27,624 nucleotides of DNA from Stenotrophomonas sp. UBA7346 (GCA_002471015.1 DKPB01000080.1:1-27624); one strand, 5' to 3'. Counted from the first letter of the stretch, positions 6,816-14,992 are shown. The notes: generated from the letters alone by a model not told the origin. Program-made: numbers and translations.

Positions 6816-8764
6816 TCGCGGGCCAGGGCTTCGACCGGGTCGAGCTGGGCGGCATTGCGTGCCGGCAGGAAGCCGAACGCCACGCCGATCAGGGTCGAGC
6901 AGGCAAAGGCGGCAATGATCGAGCCGGTGGAGAACATCAGGGTGAAGCTGGCACCAAAGGTCTGGAACGCCCAGCCGATGGACAGCGCCAGCGCGATGCC
7001 GAGCACGCCGCCGAGCAGGCAGACCAGCACTGCCTCGATCAGGAACTGCTGGCGGATATCACTCTGGCGCGCACCCACGGCCATGCGCACGCCGATCTCG
7101 CGGGTACGCTCGGTCACCGACACCAGCATGATGTTCATCACGCCAATGCCGCCGACCATCAGTGCGATCGCGGCGATGGCGCCGATCAGCAAGGTCATGG
7201 TCTTGGTGGTGGACTCGATGGTCTCGCGGATCTCGGCGGTATTGCTGAGGAAGAAATCCTCGGTGCCGTGACGCAGGGTCAGCAGCTTGGTGATGGCCGA
7301 CTGTGCGGCATCCATCGGCGTGTCGTCCTTCACCCGCAAGGTGATGCTGCTCAGGTAGGTCTGGCCAAGCATGCGTGCCATCACCGTGGTGTAGGGCACC
7401 CACACGCTGAGGTTGGTGCTGCCGCCAAAGCCCATCGACTGGCGCTTGGCCACGCCGATCACGCGGGCCGGCACATTGCCCAGCAGCACGACCTTGCCGA
7501 GCGGATCATCACTGCCGAACAGCTGGCTGCGGGTGTTCTCGTCGATCACCACCACCTGTGCCAGGCTCTTTACTTCGCTTTCGTCGAAGTAGCGACCACT
7601 GACCAGGGTCATGCCCTTGACCCGGAAGTACTGGTCGCCAATGCCCGCAACCTGCGCCGAGGCGGCCTTGTTGCCGACCCGTGCGGTCACCGAGCTGGAC
7701 ACGCTGGGGGTGACGCTGTCGATGTAGCTCTGCGTGGCCAAGGCCTCGGCATCGCTGCTCTTCAGCGTTTGCACGCGCCCGGAGCGCATGTCGCCGAAGC
7801 CACGGCCCGGGTAGACGTCGATGGTATTGGTGCCCAGCGAGGAGATGTTCTGCAGGATCTGCTGCTGCGAGCCATTGCCCATCGCCACCACCGATACCAC
7901 CGAGGCGATGCCGATGATGATGCCGAGCATGGTCAGGAAGGTGCGCAGGCGGTGCGCGTTCATCGCCAGCAAGGCCATGCGGAAGGCTTCGACGAAGCGG
8001 TCGCGGGCGGCCTGGAAGGCGCTGCCACCGGCGCGCACGGGCTCGGTGCGCTGCTGCTTCTGCAGCGCCGGCACCTTGTCGTTGCGGCGGTCGGCGATGA
8101 TCTCGCCGTCGCGGATCTCGATGATGCGCTGGGCGTGCTCGGCCACGTGCATGTCGTGGGTGACGATGATGATGGTCTGGCCCTCGGCATGCAGCTCGCC
8201 GAGGATGGCCATCACTTCCTCGCCCGAGGCGCTGTCCAGCGCGCCGGTGGGTTCGTCGGCCAGGATCACCTCGCCACCATTCATCAGCGCACGTGCGATC
8301 GACACGCGCTGCTGCTGGCCGCCGGACAACTGGCCCGGTTTGTGGCCCATGCGGTCGCTCAGGCCCAGCCGCGCAAGCAGCGCCTCGGCGCGGCTGCGGC
8401 GGGCATCTGCAGGGGTACCGGCATAGATGGCCGGCACTTCGACGTTGCCGCGCGCATCCAGATCTCCCAACAGGTGATAGCGCTGGAAGATGAAACCGAA
8501 ATGCTCGCGGCGCAGCTCGGCCAGCTCGTCCGGCTGCATGCGCCCGGTCTCGCGGCCGGCCACCTTGTAGGAGCCGACAGTGGGGCGGTCCAGACAACCG
8601 AGGATGTTCATCAGCGTCGACTTGCCCGAGCCGGACTGACCAACGATGGCGACCATCTCGCCGGCGTGGATGTCGAGGTTGACGTCCTTCAGCACGGCGA
8701 TGGTTTCCTCGCCGGCGGGGAACTCGCGACGCAGGTCGCGCAGTTGCAGCAGCGGCTGGCTCAT
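6812..8764 (-). CDS. macB: MacB ABC transporter, fused ATPase and permease
   Basis: An inner-membrane mechanotransmission ABC protein that powers export of substrates from the periplasm through MacA and the outer-membrane channel. At 650 aa it matches the E. coli MacB length. The N-terminal ATPase shows Walker A GQSGSGKST (42-50), signature LSGGQ (146-150), Walker B ILADE (167-171) and H-loop His203. The first membrane helix is near 273-296, followed by a large periplasmic domain and three C-terminal helices with the FtsX-type motif GVMNIMLVSVTERTREIG. Known family substrates include macrolides, heme precursors and lipopeptide toxins. Both ends overlap neighbours as ATGA. Confidence 0.95.
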   Translation of the reverse strand: MSQPLLQLRDLRREFPAGEETIAVLKDVNLDIHAGEMVAIVGQSGSGKSTLMNILGCLDRPTVGSYKVAGRETGRMQPDELAELRREHFGFIFQRYHLLGDLDARGNVEVPAIYAGTPADARRSRAEALLARLGLSDRMGHKPGQLSGGQQQRVSIARALMNGGEVILADEPTGALDSASGEEVMAILGELHAEGQTIIIVTHDMHVAEHAQRIIEIRDGEIIADRRNDKVPALQKQQRTEPVRAGGSAFQAARDRFVEAFRMALLAMNAHRLRTFLTMLGIIIGIASVVSVVAMGNGSQQQILQNISSLGTNTIDVYPGRGFGDMRSGRVQTLKSSDAEALATQSYIDSVTPSVSSSVTARVGNKAASAQVAGIGDQYFRVKGMTLVSGRYFDESEVKSLAQVVVIDENTRSQLFGSDDPLGKVVLLGNVPARVIGVAKRQSMGFGGSTNLSVWVPYTTVMARMLGQTYLSSITLRVKDDTPMDAAQSAITKLLTLRHGTEDFFLSNTAEIRETIESTTKTMTLLIGAIAAIALMVGGIGVMNIMLVSVTERTREIGVRMAVGARQSDIRQQFLIEAVLVCLLGGVLGIALALSIGWAFQTFGASFTLMFSTGSIIAAFACSTLIGVAFGFLPARNAAQLDPVEALARE

Positions 8765-10098
8765 CGGCGCGGACCACCCATCATCGGGCCCATTGGGCCG
8801 CGCTGGTTGCTGCTGGATTTCTCGCCGGCGGTGACTTCGCCGACCACGACCAGCTCGCCTTCCTTCAGGCCTTCCAGCACTTGGACATTGGAGCCGTTGT
8901 TGAGGCCCACCTTGATCGTGCGTGGCTCTGGCTGGCCATCCTTGTTGACCACGCGAACCACGTAGCTGTTGCTCTTGGCCAGTGCGGCGGCATCTGTCTG
9001 GCGGCGCTGTTGGCGCTGGCCTTCCTGTTTGCTGCGGGCAGCGCGCTGCTCGCCATTGGCGGTATTCGCGCCGGGGCCACGGCTGCCTTCCGGCACCTTG
9101 GGGCCGAGCGCGACGGTGGGGATCAACAGCGCGTCCTTGGCCTGGGCCAGCATCACCGATACCTGCGCGGTCATGTCGATGCGCAGCGTTCCGTCCGGGT
9201 TCTCCACGTCGAACAAGGCGTTGTAGTACACCGCCGTGCTGGAGCTGGACGAGGACGAGCTGCTGGAGCTGGTGCTGTCGGTGCTGATCGAGGCCGGCGC
9301 CGGGTTCACCGTGCGCAGCGTGGCCTGGTACTTGTGGTCGGGGTTGCCAAGGATGGTGAAGTAGACCGGCATGCCGGGCTTGATCTTGACCACGTCGGCT
9401 TCGGAGATTTCAGCGTTGACCGTGACCAGGTCCAGCCGCGCCAGCTTGACGATGGTTGGCGCCGACTGGTTGGCGTTCACGGTGCGGCCTTCTTCGGCCA
9501 CCACCGCCACCACGGTGCCGTCGATGGGCGCGGTGATGCGGGTATAGCCGAGGTTGGCCTGGGCGGTGCCCAGCTCGGTTTCGCGCTGGCGGATCTGCGC
9601 ATCGAGCGCGCGGATCTGCGCGCGGGTGCTGGCCAGGTTGGCTTCGGCCGACTCATAGTCGGCACGCGAGGTGGCTTCGGCGGCCAGCATCTCCTTCTGG
9701 CGGGCGAAGGCCAGCTCGGATTCCTTCAGCGAGGCGGTCTGCACCGCACGCTGGGCGCGGATGTTCTCCAACGCGGCTTCGGCGTTCTTCAGGCTGTTTT
9801 CCTGGGTGACCGAATCGATCTCGGCGATCAGGTCGCCCTGCTTGACCACATCACCCAGCTGCACCTTCAGCACCTTGATCTGGCCCGAGGCCTGCGCGCC
9901 GACGCTGACCAGCTTGTAGGCATCGATCACGCCGGTGGCGTCGACCGTCTGTTCCAGGTCGCCGCGGCTGACCGGCGAGGTGGCCATCGAAGGGGTAGCG
10001 GGCTTGCGCGTGGCCCAGAACACGCCGCCGGCGATCAGGGCGACGATGGCAGCGGCAAGCAGGAGGCGGTTGCGGCGGGAGGTGGGCAGCAGCTTCAC
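8761..10098 (-). CDS. macA: MacA periplasmic adaptor (membrane fusion protein)
   Basis: The adaptor links MacB to the outer-membrane channel. I chose the GTG at 10098 (445 aa, VKLLPTSRRNR then a membrane anchor at about residues 11-29); an in-frame TTG at 10173 would add 25 residues without family character. A lipoyl/barrel-sandwich domain (VSVGAQASGQIKVLKVQLGD) is split by an alpha-helical hairpin rich in Glu/Ala/Gln, followed by a beta-barrel and a membrane-proximal domain. Two oddities are an uninterrupted 11-Ser run inside the beta-barrel region and a basic Gln/Arg-rich insert plus a Gly/Met/Pro-rich tail at the C terminus. The stop overlaps the macB start as ATGA. Confidence 0.92.
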   Translation of the reverse strand: MKLLPTSRRNRLLLAAAIVALIAGGVFWATRKPATPSMATSPVSRGDLEQTVDATGVIDAYKLVSVGAQASGQIKVLKVQLGDVVKQGDLIAEIDSVTQENSLKNAEAALENIRAQRAVQTASLKESELAFARQKEMLAAEATSRADYESAEANLASTRAQIRALDAQIRQRETELGTAQANLGYTRITAPIDGTVVAVVAEEGRTVNANQSAPTIVKLARLDLVTVNAEISEADVVKIKPGMPVYFTILGNPDHKYQATLRTVNPAPASISTDSTSSSSSSSSSSSTAVYYNALFDVENPDGTLRIDMTAQVSVMLAQAKDALLIPTVALGPKVPEGSRGPGANTANGEQRAARSKQEGQRQQRRQTDAAALAKSNSYVVRVVNKDGQPEPRTIKVGLNNGSNVQVLEGLKEGELVVVGEVTAGEKSSSNQRGPMGPMMGGPRR

Positions 10099-10136
10099 GG
10101 TGATCAGGCACTCAGGCTGGGCCGCAGCGTGCGGCG

Positions 10137-10247
10137 TTGATACCAGTGTGGTCAGCGCCCTGTTCAGCCTCAAGGCACAGTATGTGTCGGCGTGTATCAG
10201 GTTCAGCCAGCCATGTGTCGTTGTGTATCAAACGTGGGTGTTGATAC
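10137..10247. promoter_or_regulatory. macA-macR divergent control region with repeated GTATCAA motifs
   Basis: Between the divergent macA and macR genes the 7-mer TTGATAC or its complement occurs at 10137-10143, 10225-10231 and 10241-10247, with a one-mismatch copy at 10194-10200. The pair at 10225-10247 is a perfect inverted repeat with a nine-base spacer. In addition an 18-bp direct repeat (10182-10199 and 10213-10230, 16 of 18 identical) recurs at a 31-bp interval, about three helical turns. This pattern is what a response-regulator binding array would look like. I could not assign clear -10/-35 boxes. Confidence 0.55.
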
Positions 10248-10302
10248 TCGTGGATACATGTACGGGCGCGCACGACGATCCGCTAGCATGGATCATTGCC
10301 CC

Positions 10303-11028
10303 ATGACGGAAAAACAGACCTTGCACCGCTTGTTGGTGGTAGACGACGACAGTGACATCCGCAACCTGCTGGCCGAACAGCTGGGCCGGGCAGGCTACGC
10401 GGTGAGCACGGCGGCCGATGGCAACCAGATGCGCCAGGTGCTGGCGCGCGAGCACATCGACCTGATCGTGCTGGACCTCAACCTGCCGCGCGAGGATGGC
10501 CTGGCACTGTGCCGGGAACTGCGCGTGCGCTCGACCACGCCGGTGATCATGCTCACCGCGCGCAGCGAGCCGATCGACCGCGTGCTGGGTCTGGAAATGG
10601 GCGCGGACGATTACCTGGCCAAGCCTTTCGAGCCGCGCGAGCTGCTGGCACGCATCCGCAATGTGTTGCGCCGTACCGAGGCCTTGCCGGCCAATCTGGA
10701 GCCGCTGGCGATGCGCCGGGCGGTGTTCTCCGGTTGGGTGTTCGATCTCGAACATCGCCATCTGATCGACCCGGCCAAGCGCGTGGTGATGCTGTCCGGC
10801 GCCGAGTTCCGCCTGTTGCGGGTACTGGTGGGGCATGCCAACAAAGTGTTGTCGCGCGAGCAGCTGGTGTCGCTGAGCAGCGGCCGCAGCTATGAATCCC
10901 AGGACCGCGCCATCGACCTGCAGATCAGCCGCCTGCGGCAGAAGCTGGGAGACGCGGGGGCCGATGGCCTGATCAAGACGGTACGCAACGAGGGCTACGT
11001 GTTCGCCAGTGCGGTGACGCTGGAATGA
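10303..11028 (+). CDS. macR: OmpR/PhoB-family response regulator (MacR)
   Basis: A cytoplasmic two-component regulator of 241 aa. The receiver domain has acidic residues D15/D16, the phospho-acceptor Asp58 (VLDLNLP), Thr85 (MLTARSE) and Lys107 (LAKPFEP). A C-terminal winged-helix DNA-binding domain includes LSGAEFRLL, LSREQL, DRAIDLQISRLRQKL and the wing VRNEGYVF. No good ribosome site precedes ATG 10303; an in-frame ATG at 10288 would add five residues. The stop overlaps the kinase start. Divergence from macABC suggests it controls that operon, but from memory the S. maltophilia MacRS was not clearly shown to regulate the pump, so the target is open. Confidence 0.9.
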   Translation: MTEKQTLHRLLVVDDDSDIRNLLAEQLGRAGYAVSTAADGNQMRQVLAREHIDLIVLDLNLPREDGLALCRELRVRSTTPVIMLTARSEPIDRVLGLEMGADDYLAKPFEPRELLARIRNVLRRTEALPANLEPLAMRRAVFSGWVFDLEHRHLIDPAKRVVMLSGAEFRLLRVLVGHANKVLSREQLVSLSSGRSYESQDRAIDLQISRLRQKLGDAGADGLIKTVRNEGYVFASAVTLE

Positions 11029-12416
11029 AGCGCCTGCGTCTGTTCCTGTCGTCGATGGCCGGGCGGCTGTTCGTCATCCTGCTGGCTGGCATGATGGTGG
11101 CCGCGATCGGCGCGACCTTGCTGGCGGAGTCACGCCGCCAGCAGGAGTTCGAGCGACAGAACCTGGCCCGCATGGCCGACCGCCTGCAGGGCTTCGTCAA
11201 CCTGCTGGACGGCAACCCGGAGCTGCGTAGCCGCCTGTTGGCGGTGGGCGGGCCGAACGTGCGCGAGGTCAAGCAGGTCGCACGCATCGGTGGCGCCGAC
11301 ACGGCCTTGATGGACGTGCTGGCCGCGCGCGGCGGGGTGCTCGCTGGCGCACGGGTACGGGCCACCAGTTTCCGCGCCTGCATGCCTCAGTTGCCGGAGT
11401 TCCTGCCGCCGCCGACACGGGGCCAGCGTCCGCCGCCGCGCGAGCGCGATGCGGAGTTCACGCCGCCGCGTTGCCGCCTGGTGGAGCTGACGCTGAGCGA
11501 CGGCACGCCACTGAAGCTGGCGCTGGAATACCCGGCCGTGGCACGACGTTCGGCAGCGGCGTTCGACCCGTGGTTCCTGTCGTTGCTGGCCCTGGCCATC
11601 GGCCTGCTGGCCTATCTGGTTGCGCGCATCGCCAGCTCGCCGTTGCAGCGGCTTGCAAACCACGCCACCGCGCTGGGCCATGACCTGCAGCGCGATCCCT
11701 TGCCGGTGACCGGGCCGCTGGAGGTGCAGCGTGCCGCAGAGGCATTCAACGCCATGCAGAAGCGCCTGCAGCGGCACCTGGGTGAACGCACGCAGATGCT
11801 GGCCGCGATCACCCATGATCTGCAGACGCCCTTGACCCGGCTGCGGCTGCGGCTGGAGAACGTTGCCGACGAGACCCTGCGCGAGCGCCTGATCGCGGAT
11901 CTGGCGGCGATGCAGGCGCTGATCCGCGAAGGGCTGGAACTGGCGCGGAGTGCCGAAAGCGCCGAGCAGCGTGCCGCGCTGGATCTGGATTCGCTGCTGG
12001 AGAGCGTGGTCGAGGACGTGGCCGAGTCCGGCCACGATGCAGCCTTGCAGCAGGGCTGTGGCGCGGTATTGATGCTGCGCCCCCTGGCGATGCGGCGGCT
12101 GTTCTCCAACCTGGTGGAGAATGCAGTGAAGTACGGCCGCAGTGCGCGGGTGAGTGCGTGTTGTGATGGCGGTGCCATCGAAGTGCGGGTGCGCGACCAC
12201 GGCCCTGGGCTTGCCGGCGACGAACTGGAAGCGGTGTTCACCCCGTTCCTGCGCCTGGAAACCTCACGTTCGCGCGAGACCGGTGGAGCCGGCCTGGGCC
12301 TGACCATCGCCCGTGCGCTGGCGGAAAAGGACGGTGCAACGCTGGTGTTGCGCAATCACCCGGAAGGCGGGCTGGAGGCGGTGGTGCGCTGGGAGGCGCC
12401 GCAGCGGGCGGGCTGA
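11025..12416 (+). CDS. macS: sensor histidine kinase (MacS)
   Basis: The inner-membrane partner of the preceding regulator, 463 aa, starting with ATGA overlap. Helix 1 is at about 12-34 and helix 2 at about 183-202. Between them lies a periplasmic sensor loop of about 150 aa that is Pro-rich and holds two Cys. HAMP is followed by the phospho-acceptor site ITHDLQTPLTRLRLR with His264, then the N box NLVENAVKYG, G1 DHGPGL and G2 GGAGLGLTIA. The H-box form HDLxTPLTRxRLR resembles EnvZ-like kinases. The signal sensed cannot be read from the sequence. Confidence 0.92.
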   Translation: MKRLRLFLSSMAGRLFVILLAGMMVAAIGATLLAESRRQQEFERQNLARMADRLQGFVNLLDGNPELRSRLLAVGGPNVREVKQVARIGGADTALMDVLAARGGVLAGARVRATSFRACMPQLPEFLPPPTRGQRPPPRERDAEFTPPRCRLVELTLSDGTPLKLALEYPAVARRSAAAFDPWFLSLLALAIGLLAYLVARIASSPLQRLANHATALGHDLQRDPLPVTGPLEVQRAAEAFNAMQKRLQRHLGERTQMLAAITHDLQTPLTRLRLRLENVADETLRERLIADLAAMQALIREGLELARSAESAEQRAALDLDSLLESVVEDVAESGHDAALQQGCGAVLMLRPLAMRRLFSNLVENAVKYGRSARVSACCDGGAIEVRVRDHGPGLAGDELEAVFTPFLRLETSRSRETGGAGLGLTIARALAEKDGATLVLRNHPEGGLEAVVRWEAPQRAG

Positions 12417-12499
12417 GCGCAGCGCGCCGCCGCGTTCCATCGTGGCCTGTCGCGATGCTGGAACAGCGTGACCGGCATCGCTGAATTTCACCCGGTGTT

Positions 12500-12508
12500 T
12501 GCTAGTAT
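12500..12508 (+). promoter_or_regulatory. extended -10 promoter of the GGDEF-like gene
   Basis: TGCTAGTAT is an extended -10 element (TG-n-TAGTAT) 27 bases before the start codon. A poor -35 (CTGAAT, 12481-12486) lies 16 bases upstream, as usual for extended -10 promoters. It gives the gene its own transcription start, separate from macRS. Confidence 0.55.
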
Positions 12509-12534
12509 CGGGCGACCAGCTTGGGGCATGAACG

Positions 12535-13407
12535 ATGGAAGTGGAGAGGGTTCTGGCAGCCAGGTCGGGCGCGCGGATGCGCTCGCTGGTGGGGGGGGCG
12601 AAATTCTTTTCCCTAGGTCGCGCGGTGGCGGTGATGACCGCCGGTCTGCTGCCCCAGGTGGCATGGGCGCACAGTGGCAATGCCGGATTCGGCGGCGTGT
12701 CCGGCGTGCTCGGTGCGGTCTGCGTGCTGCTGGTGATCGCGCTGTTGTGGATGGGCGCGCAGCTGCGCCAACAGCGCAGCCAGGCCGAACAGTTGGCCGT
12801 GCAGGCCCGCACCGAGGCGAGCCAGGTGCAACATCGGCTGGAAGCGGCTTTGCTGGAAAGTGCGCAGCTGGAACAGCAGTTGCGGGAGCAGGCCGAGGCG
12901 TTTGAACGCCTGGCCAACGAAGATGACCTCAGTGGCCTGCCCAACCGGCGTGCGTTCGATGACGCACTGGCCCGGGACATGGCGCTGGCGCGTCGCGGCG
13001 GGCGTCCCTTGAGCCTGGTGGTGCTGAGCATCGACCACCTCAAGCAGATCAACACGCAGTGGTCGCGCGCGGTCGGTGACCTGGTGCTGTGCGAAGTGGG
13101 TGACCTGATGCGGCGCAGCTTGCGTGCTTCGGACATGCCGGCGCGGCTGGGCAACAAGGAGTTCGCGGTGCTGCTGACCGATACCGCGCTGGCAGACGCC
13201 GAAACCGCCTGCCAGCGGCTGCAGCGGCTGTTTTCGCAGTACGCCGAATGGGGCGGCCATCCGGGCGGCGACATCAAGGTGAGTTTCAGTGCCGGGGTGG
13301 TACAGCTGGGCGAGGACGACCAGGCGCCGGTGCTGTTTTACCAGCGCGCCAAGAACGCGTTGGCGCAGGCCAAGCGGGGCGGGCGGGCGCGTACCTGCGC
13401 GGGTTGA
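12535..13407 (+). CDS. membrane protein with degenerate GGDEF domain (GNKEF)
   Basis: A 290-aa protein. N-terminal hydrophobic segments at about 29-45 (followed by a signal-cleavage-like AWAHS) and about 56-73 are followed by a coiled coil rich in Gln/Glu (75-125) and a GGDEF domain. The domain start is canonical (DDLSGLPNRRAF), but the active-site motif that gives the family its name reads G206-N-K-E-F210, with Lys where the metal-binding Asp/Glu belongs, and the substrate region is also altered (INTQWSRAVGD). I infer loss of diguanylate cyclase activity and possibly a c-di-GMP/GTP-binding or scaffold role. Start ATG 12535 has GGGG eight bases upstream. A run of eight G (12591-12598) lies in codons 19-22. 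Confidence 0.85.
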   Translation: MEVERVLAARSGARMRSLVGGAKFFSLGRAVAVMTAGLLPQVAWAHSGNAGFGGVSGVLGAVCVLLVIALLWMGAQLRQQRSQAEQLAVQARTEASQVQHRLEAALLESAQLEQQLREQAEAFERLANEDDLSGLPNRRAFDDALARDMALARRGGRPLSLVVLSIDHLKQINTQWSRAVGDLVLCEVGDLMRRSLRASDMPARLGNKEFAVLLTDTALADAETACQRLQRLFSQYAEWGGHPGGDIKVSFSAGVVQLGEDDQAPVLFYQRAKNALAQAKRGGRARTCAG

Positions 13408-13425
13408 GCCCGCGCGGTGCTCAAC
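13403..13425. terminator. shared hairpin at convergent gene ends
   Basis: GTTGAGC and GCTCAAC form a 7-bp stem whose loop contains a second palindrome, CCGCGCGG. The stop codon of the GGDEF-like gene is inside the left arm and the stop codon of rnt (minus strand) inside the right arm, with only 13 bases between the genes. No T-run follows on either strand, so termination strength is uncertain. Confidence 0.5.
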
Positions 13426-14065
13426 GCCCCGGCGCGGGCGGCCAGGCGTTGACGATCTTGCAGAACAGGCGTGCCGTCTGCTCGGTGTCGTATACCGCGC
13501 TGTGCGCTTCGTTGGCATCCCAGTCGAAACCGGCGGCCTGCACCGAGCGGGCCAGTACCGTCTGCCCATAGGCAACACCAGCAAGGGTCACCGTGTCGAA
13601 CACGCTGAACGGATGGAAGGGGTTGCGCTTGTGGCCGCTGCGGGCGACCGTGGCATTGAGGAAATTCAGATCGAAGTGGGCGTTGTGCCCGACCAGGATG
13701 GCGCGCTGGCAGTTGTATTTCTTCATCGCCGCGCGCACCGGTGCGAACACATGTTCCAGCGCCTCGCGCTCGGGCTTGGCCAGGCGGAACGGGTGGTCAA
13801 GCACGATGCCGGTGACTTCCAGCGATTTGGGATCGATTTCGGTACCTTCGGCCGGGATCACGTGCGCACTGGCGGTCTGGCCCGGGTAGAGCAGGCCGTT
13901 CTCGTCCATCTCCACCGGCACGGCGGCGATTTCGAGCAGGGCATGGCGGTTCCAGTCGAAACCGCCGGTCTCCACGTCCACCACCACCGGCAGAAAGCCA
14001 CGGAAGCGTTGCGCCATCGGCGTAAAGGTGGGGTGGGGGAGCGGGGATTCAACAGATTCGTTCAT
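13421..14065 (-). CDS. rnt: ribonuclease T
   Basis: A DEDDh exoribonuclease that trims the 3' ends of tRNAs (end turnover) and other stable RNAs as a homodimer. The 214-aa length matches E. coli RNase T (215). The catalytic residues are visible: Asp30 and Glu32 in VVDVETGGF, Asp132 in GHNAHFDLNFL, and His188 with Asp193 in AHSAVYDTEQTA. The N-terminal RFRGFLPVVVDVETGGFDW is close to the E. coli RFRGFYPVVIDVETAGF. An in-frame ATG at 14017 (residue 17) is an alternative start. Confidence 0.95.
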   Translation of the reverse strand: MNESVESPLPHPTFTPMAQRFRGFLPVVVDVETGGFDWNRHALLEIAAVPVEMDENGLLYPGQTASAHVIPAEGTEIDPKSLEVTGIVLDHPFRLAKPEREALEHVFAPVRAAMKKYNCQRAILVGHNAHFDLNFLNATVARSGHKRNPFHPFSVFDTVTLAGVAYGQTVLARSVQAAGFDWDANEAHSAVYDTEQTARLFCKIVNAWPPAPGR

Positions 14066-14106
14066 CGCAATAGGGTAGCAGAGCGGGTCAAGCCCCCGTG
14101 CCGCCT

Positions 14107-14130
14107 GTAGAGCCGAGCCATGCTCGGCAG
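14107..14130 (+). repeat. SMAG element, single copy
   Basis: GTAG head followed by a GCCGAGC / GCTCGGC stem (14112-14118 with 14122-14128) and loop CAT. It is the first of three related copies between rnt and the hvf operon. Confidence 0.85.
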
Positions 14131-14156
14131 AGGCCTCACCCGTAACAATCTGCCTT

Positions 14157-14225
14157 GTAGTGCCGAGCCATGCTCGGCAAGAGGCCTCACCGGTAGAGCA
14201 TCAGCCGAGCATGGCTCGGCTCTAC
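14157..14225. repeat. SMAG dimer (inverted pair)
   Basis: A plus-strand GTAGTGCCGAGC-cat-GCTCGGCA copy (14157-14179) faces a minus-strand copy (14203-14225) across about 23 bases. The right copy ends three bases inside the 3' end of hvfC, so the paired element probably also marks the 3' end of the hvf transcript. SMAG elements are typical dispersed REP-like sequences of Stenotrophomonas maltophilia. Confidence 0.88.
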
Positions 14226-14992
14226 AGGGGGGCTTGCCTGACTGACGCGACGCCTACGCTGCCCAGCAAACCCCCCTTGTCCCGCAATTGCCGCAGCATC
14301 GCCGCCGCATTGCCGAGGAAATCCGCATCCGCCGTTGTCCCGGCCTCGATCGCCAACTGCTGCACCTGTTCGAGCCCGCTGAGCCGGGGAAACTGCTCCA
14401 GCCTTTCCAGCAGGCGGTAAAGCATCGGCGAAAGCTCGGAGAACACGATTGTCCCATCGGTCGCACGCCGGGCCAGCAGCAGGGTCGGTTGCAGCGGCGG
14501 CTCATCGGGCTGGTATTCCGGGCCAATCCTGTGCACGGGCCATTGGTAGGCCAGAGCACGGCAGAACGGTGAACAGACCGGGCTGTCAGCCAGCAGGTCG
14601 CCGTGCGGCTCATGCGCTGGCAGCGGTTCGTCGCTGATCTTCAGCGCCAGCTCGATCCACTCGTAATGCGCCAGCTCCAACAGCCAAGGCGCGGCCGGGT
14701 CGGTCGGGCGTTGGTCCAGATAGGCGATGAACTCCTGCCCGAACTCGGGGAACACCGGCGTCTGCGGGCAGTGATCGCGGCAGAACGCGCGCACCAGCTG
14801 CTGCCAGCGCGGCTCGCCCAGGGTGCGTGCAATCACCGGGAAGTTGCCGCTCAGCAGGCTCTTGATGTTGTTGAAATACAGGTCGCGGTACACCTGCAGC
14901 CGCGCATCGGCGATGCCGGCCGGGGCCGGCTGGCGCGGGTCGCGCAGATGGGCCGCAAATACCTGCTGCAGTTCGGGCAGGGAATCACTCAT
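14222..14992 (-). CDS. hvfC: HvfC-type (DUF2063) partner of the MNIO peptide-modifying enzyme
   Basis: A 256-aa cytoplasmic protein with the DUF2063 N-terminal helical domain (LQVYRDLYFNNIKSLLSGNFPVI, FCRDHCPQTPVFPEFGQEFIAYL, ELAHYEWIELAL) and a C-terminal winged-helix-like region. In MNIO-modified RiPP systems this partner binds the precursor leader and the DUF692 enzyme. Its ATG overlaps the stop of the DUF692 gene as ATGA. The stop lies against a SMAG repeat and no DoxX-like fourth gene follows. The symbol is used by analogy with Haemophilus hvf and bufferin systems. Confidence 0.85.
   Translation of the reverse strand: MSDSLPELQQVFAAHLRDPRQPAPAGIADARLQVYRDLYFNNIKSLLSGNFPVIARTLGEPRWQQLVRAFCRDHCPQTPVFPEFGQEFIAYLDQRPTDPAAPWLLELAHYEWIELALKISDEPLPAHEPHGDLLADSPVCSPFCRALAYQWPVHRIGPEYQPDEPPLQPTLLLARRATDGTIVFSELSPMLYRLLERLEQFPRLSGLEQVQQLAIEAGTTADADFLGNAAAMLRQLRDKGGLLGSVGVASVRQAPL

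Noticed and set aside
5388..12416. macABC with macRS as a new efflux system
   Set aside because: Gene content and order match the known MacABC pump and adjacent two-component system of S. maltophilia; only the intergenic repeats and the MacA insert seem worth a second look.
14160..14420. Small plus-strand frame beginning in the SMAG dimer
   Set aside because: Antisense to hvfC with no ribosome site; product starts in repeat DNA.
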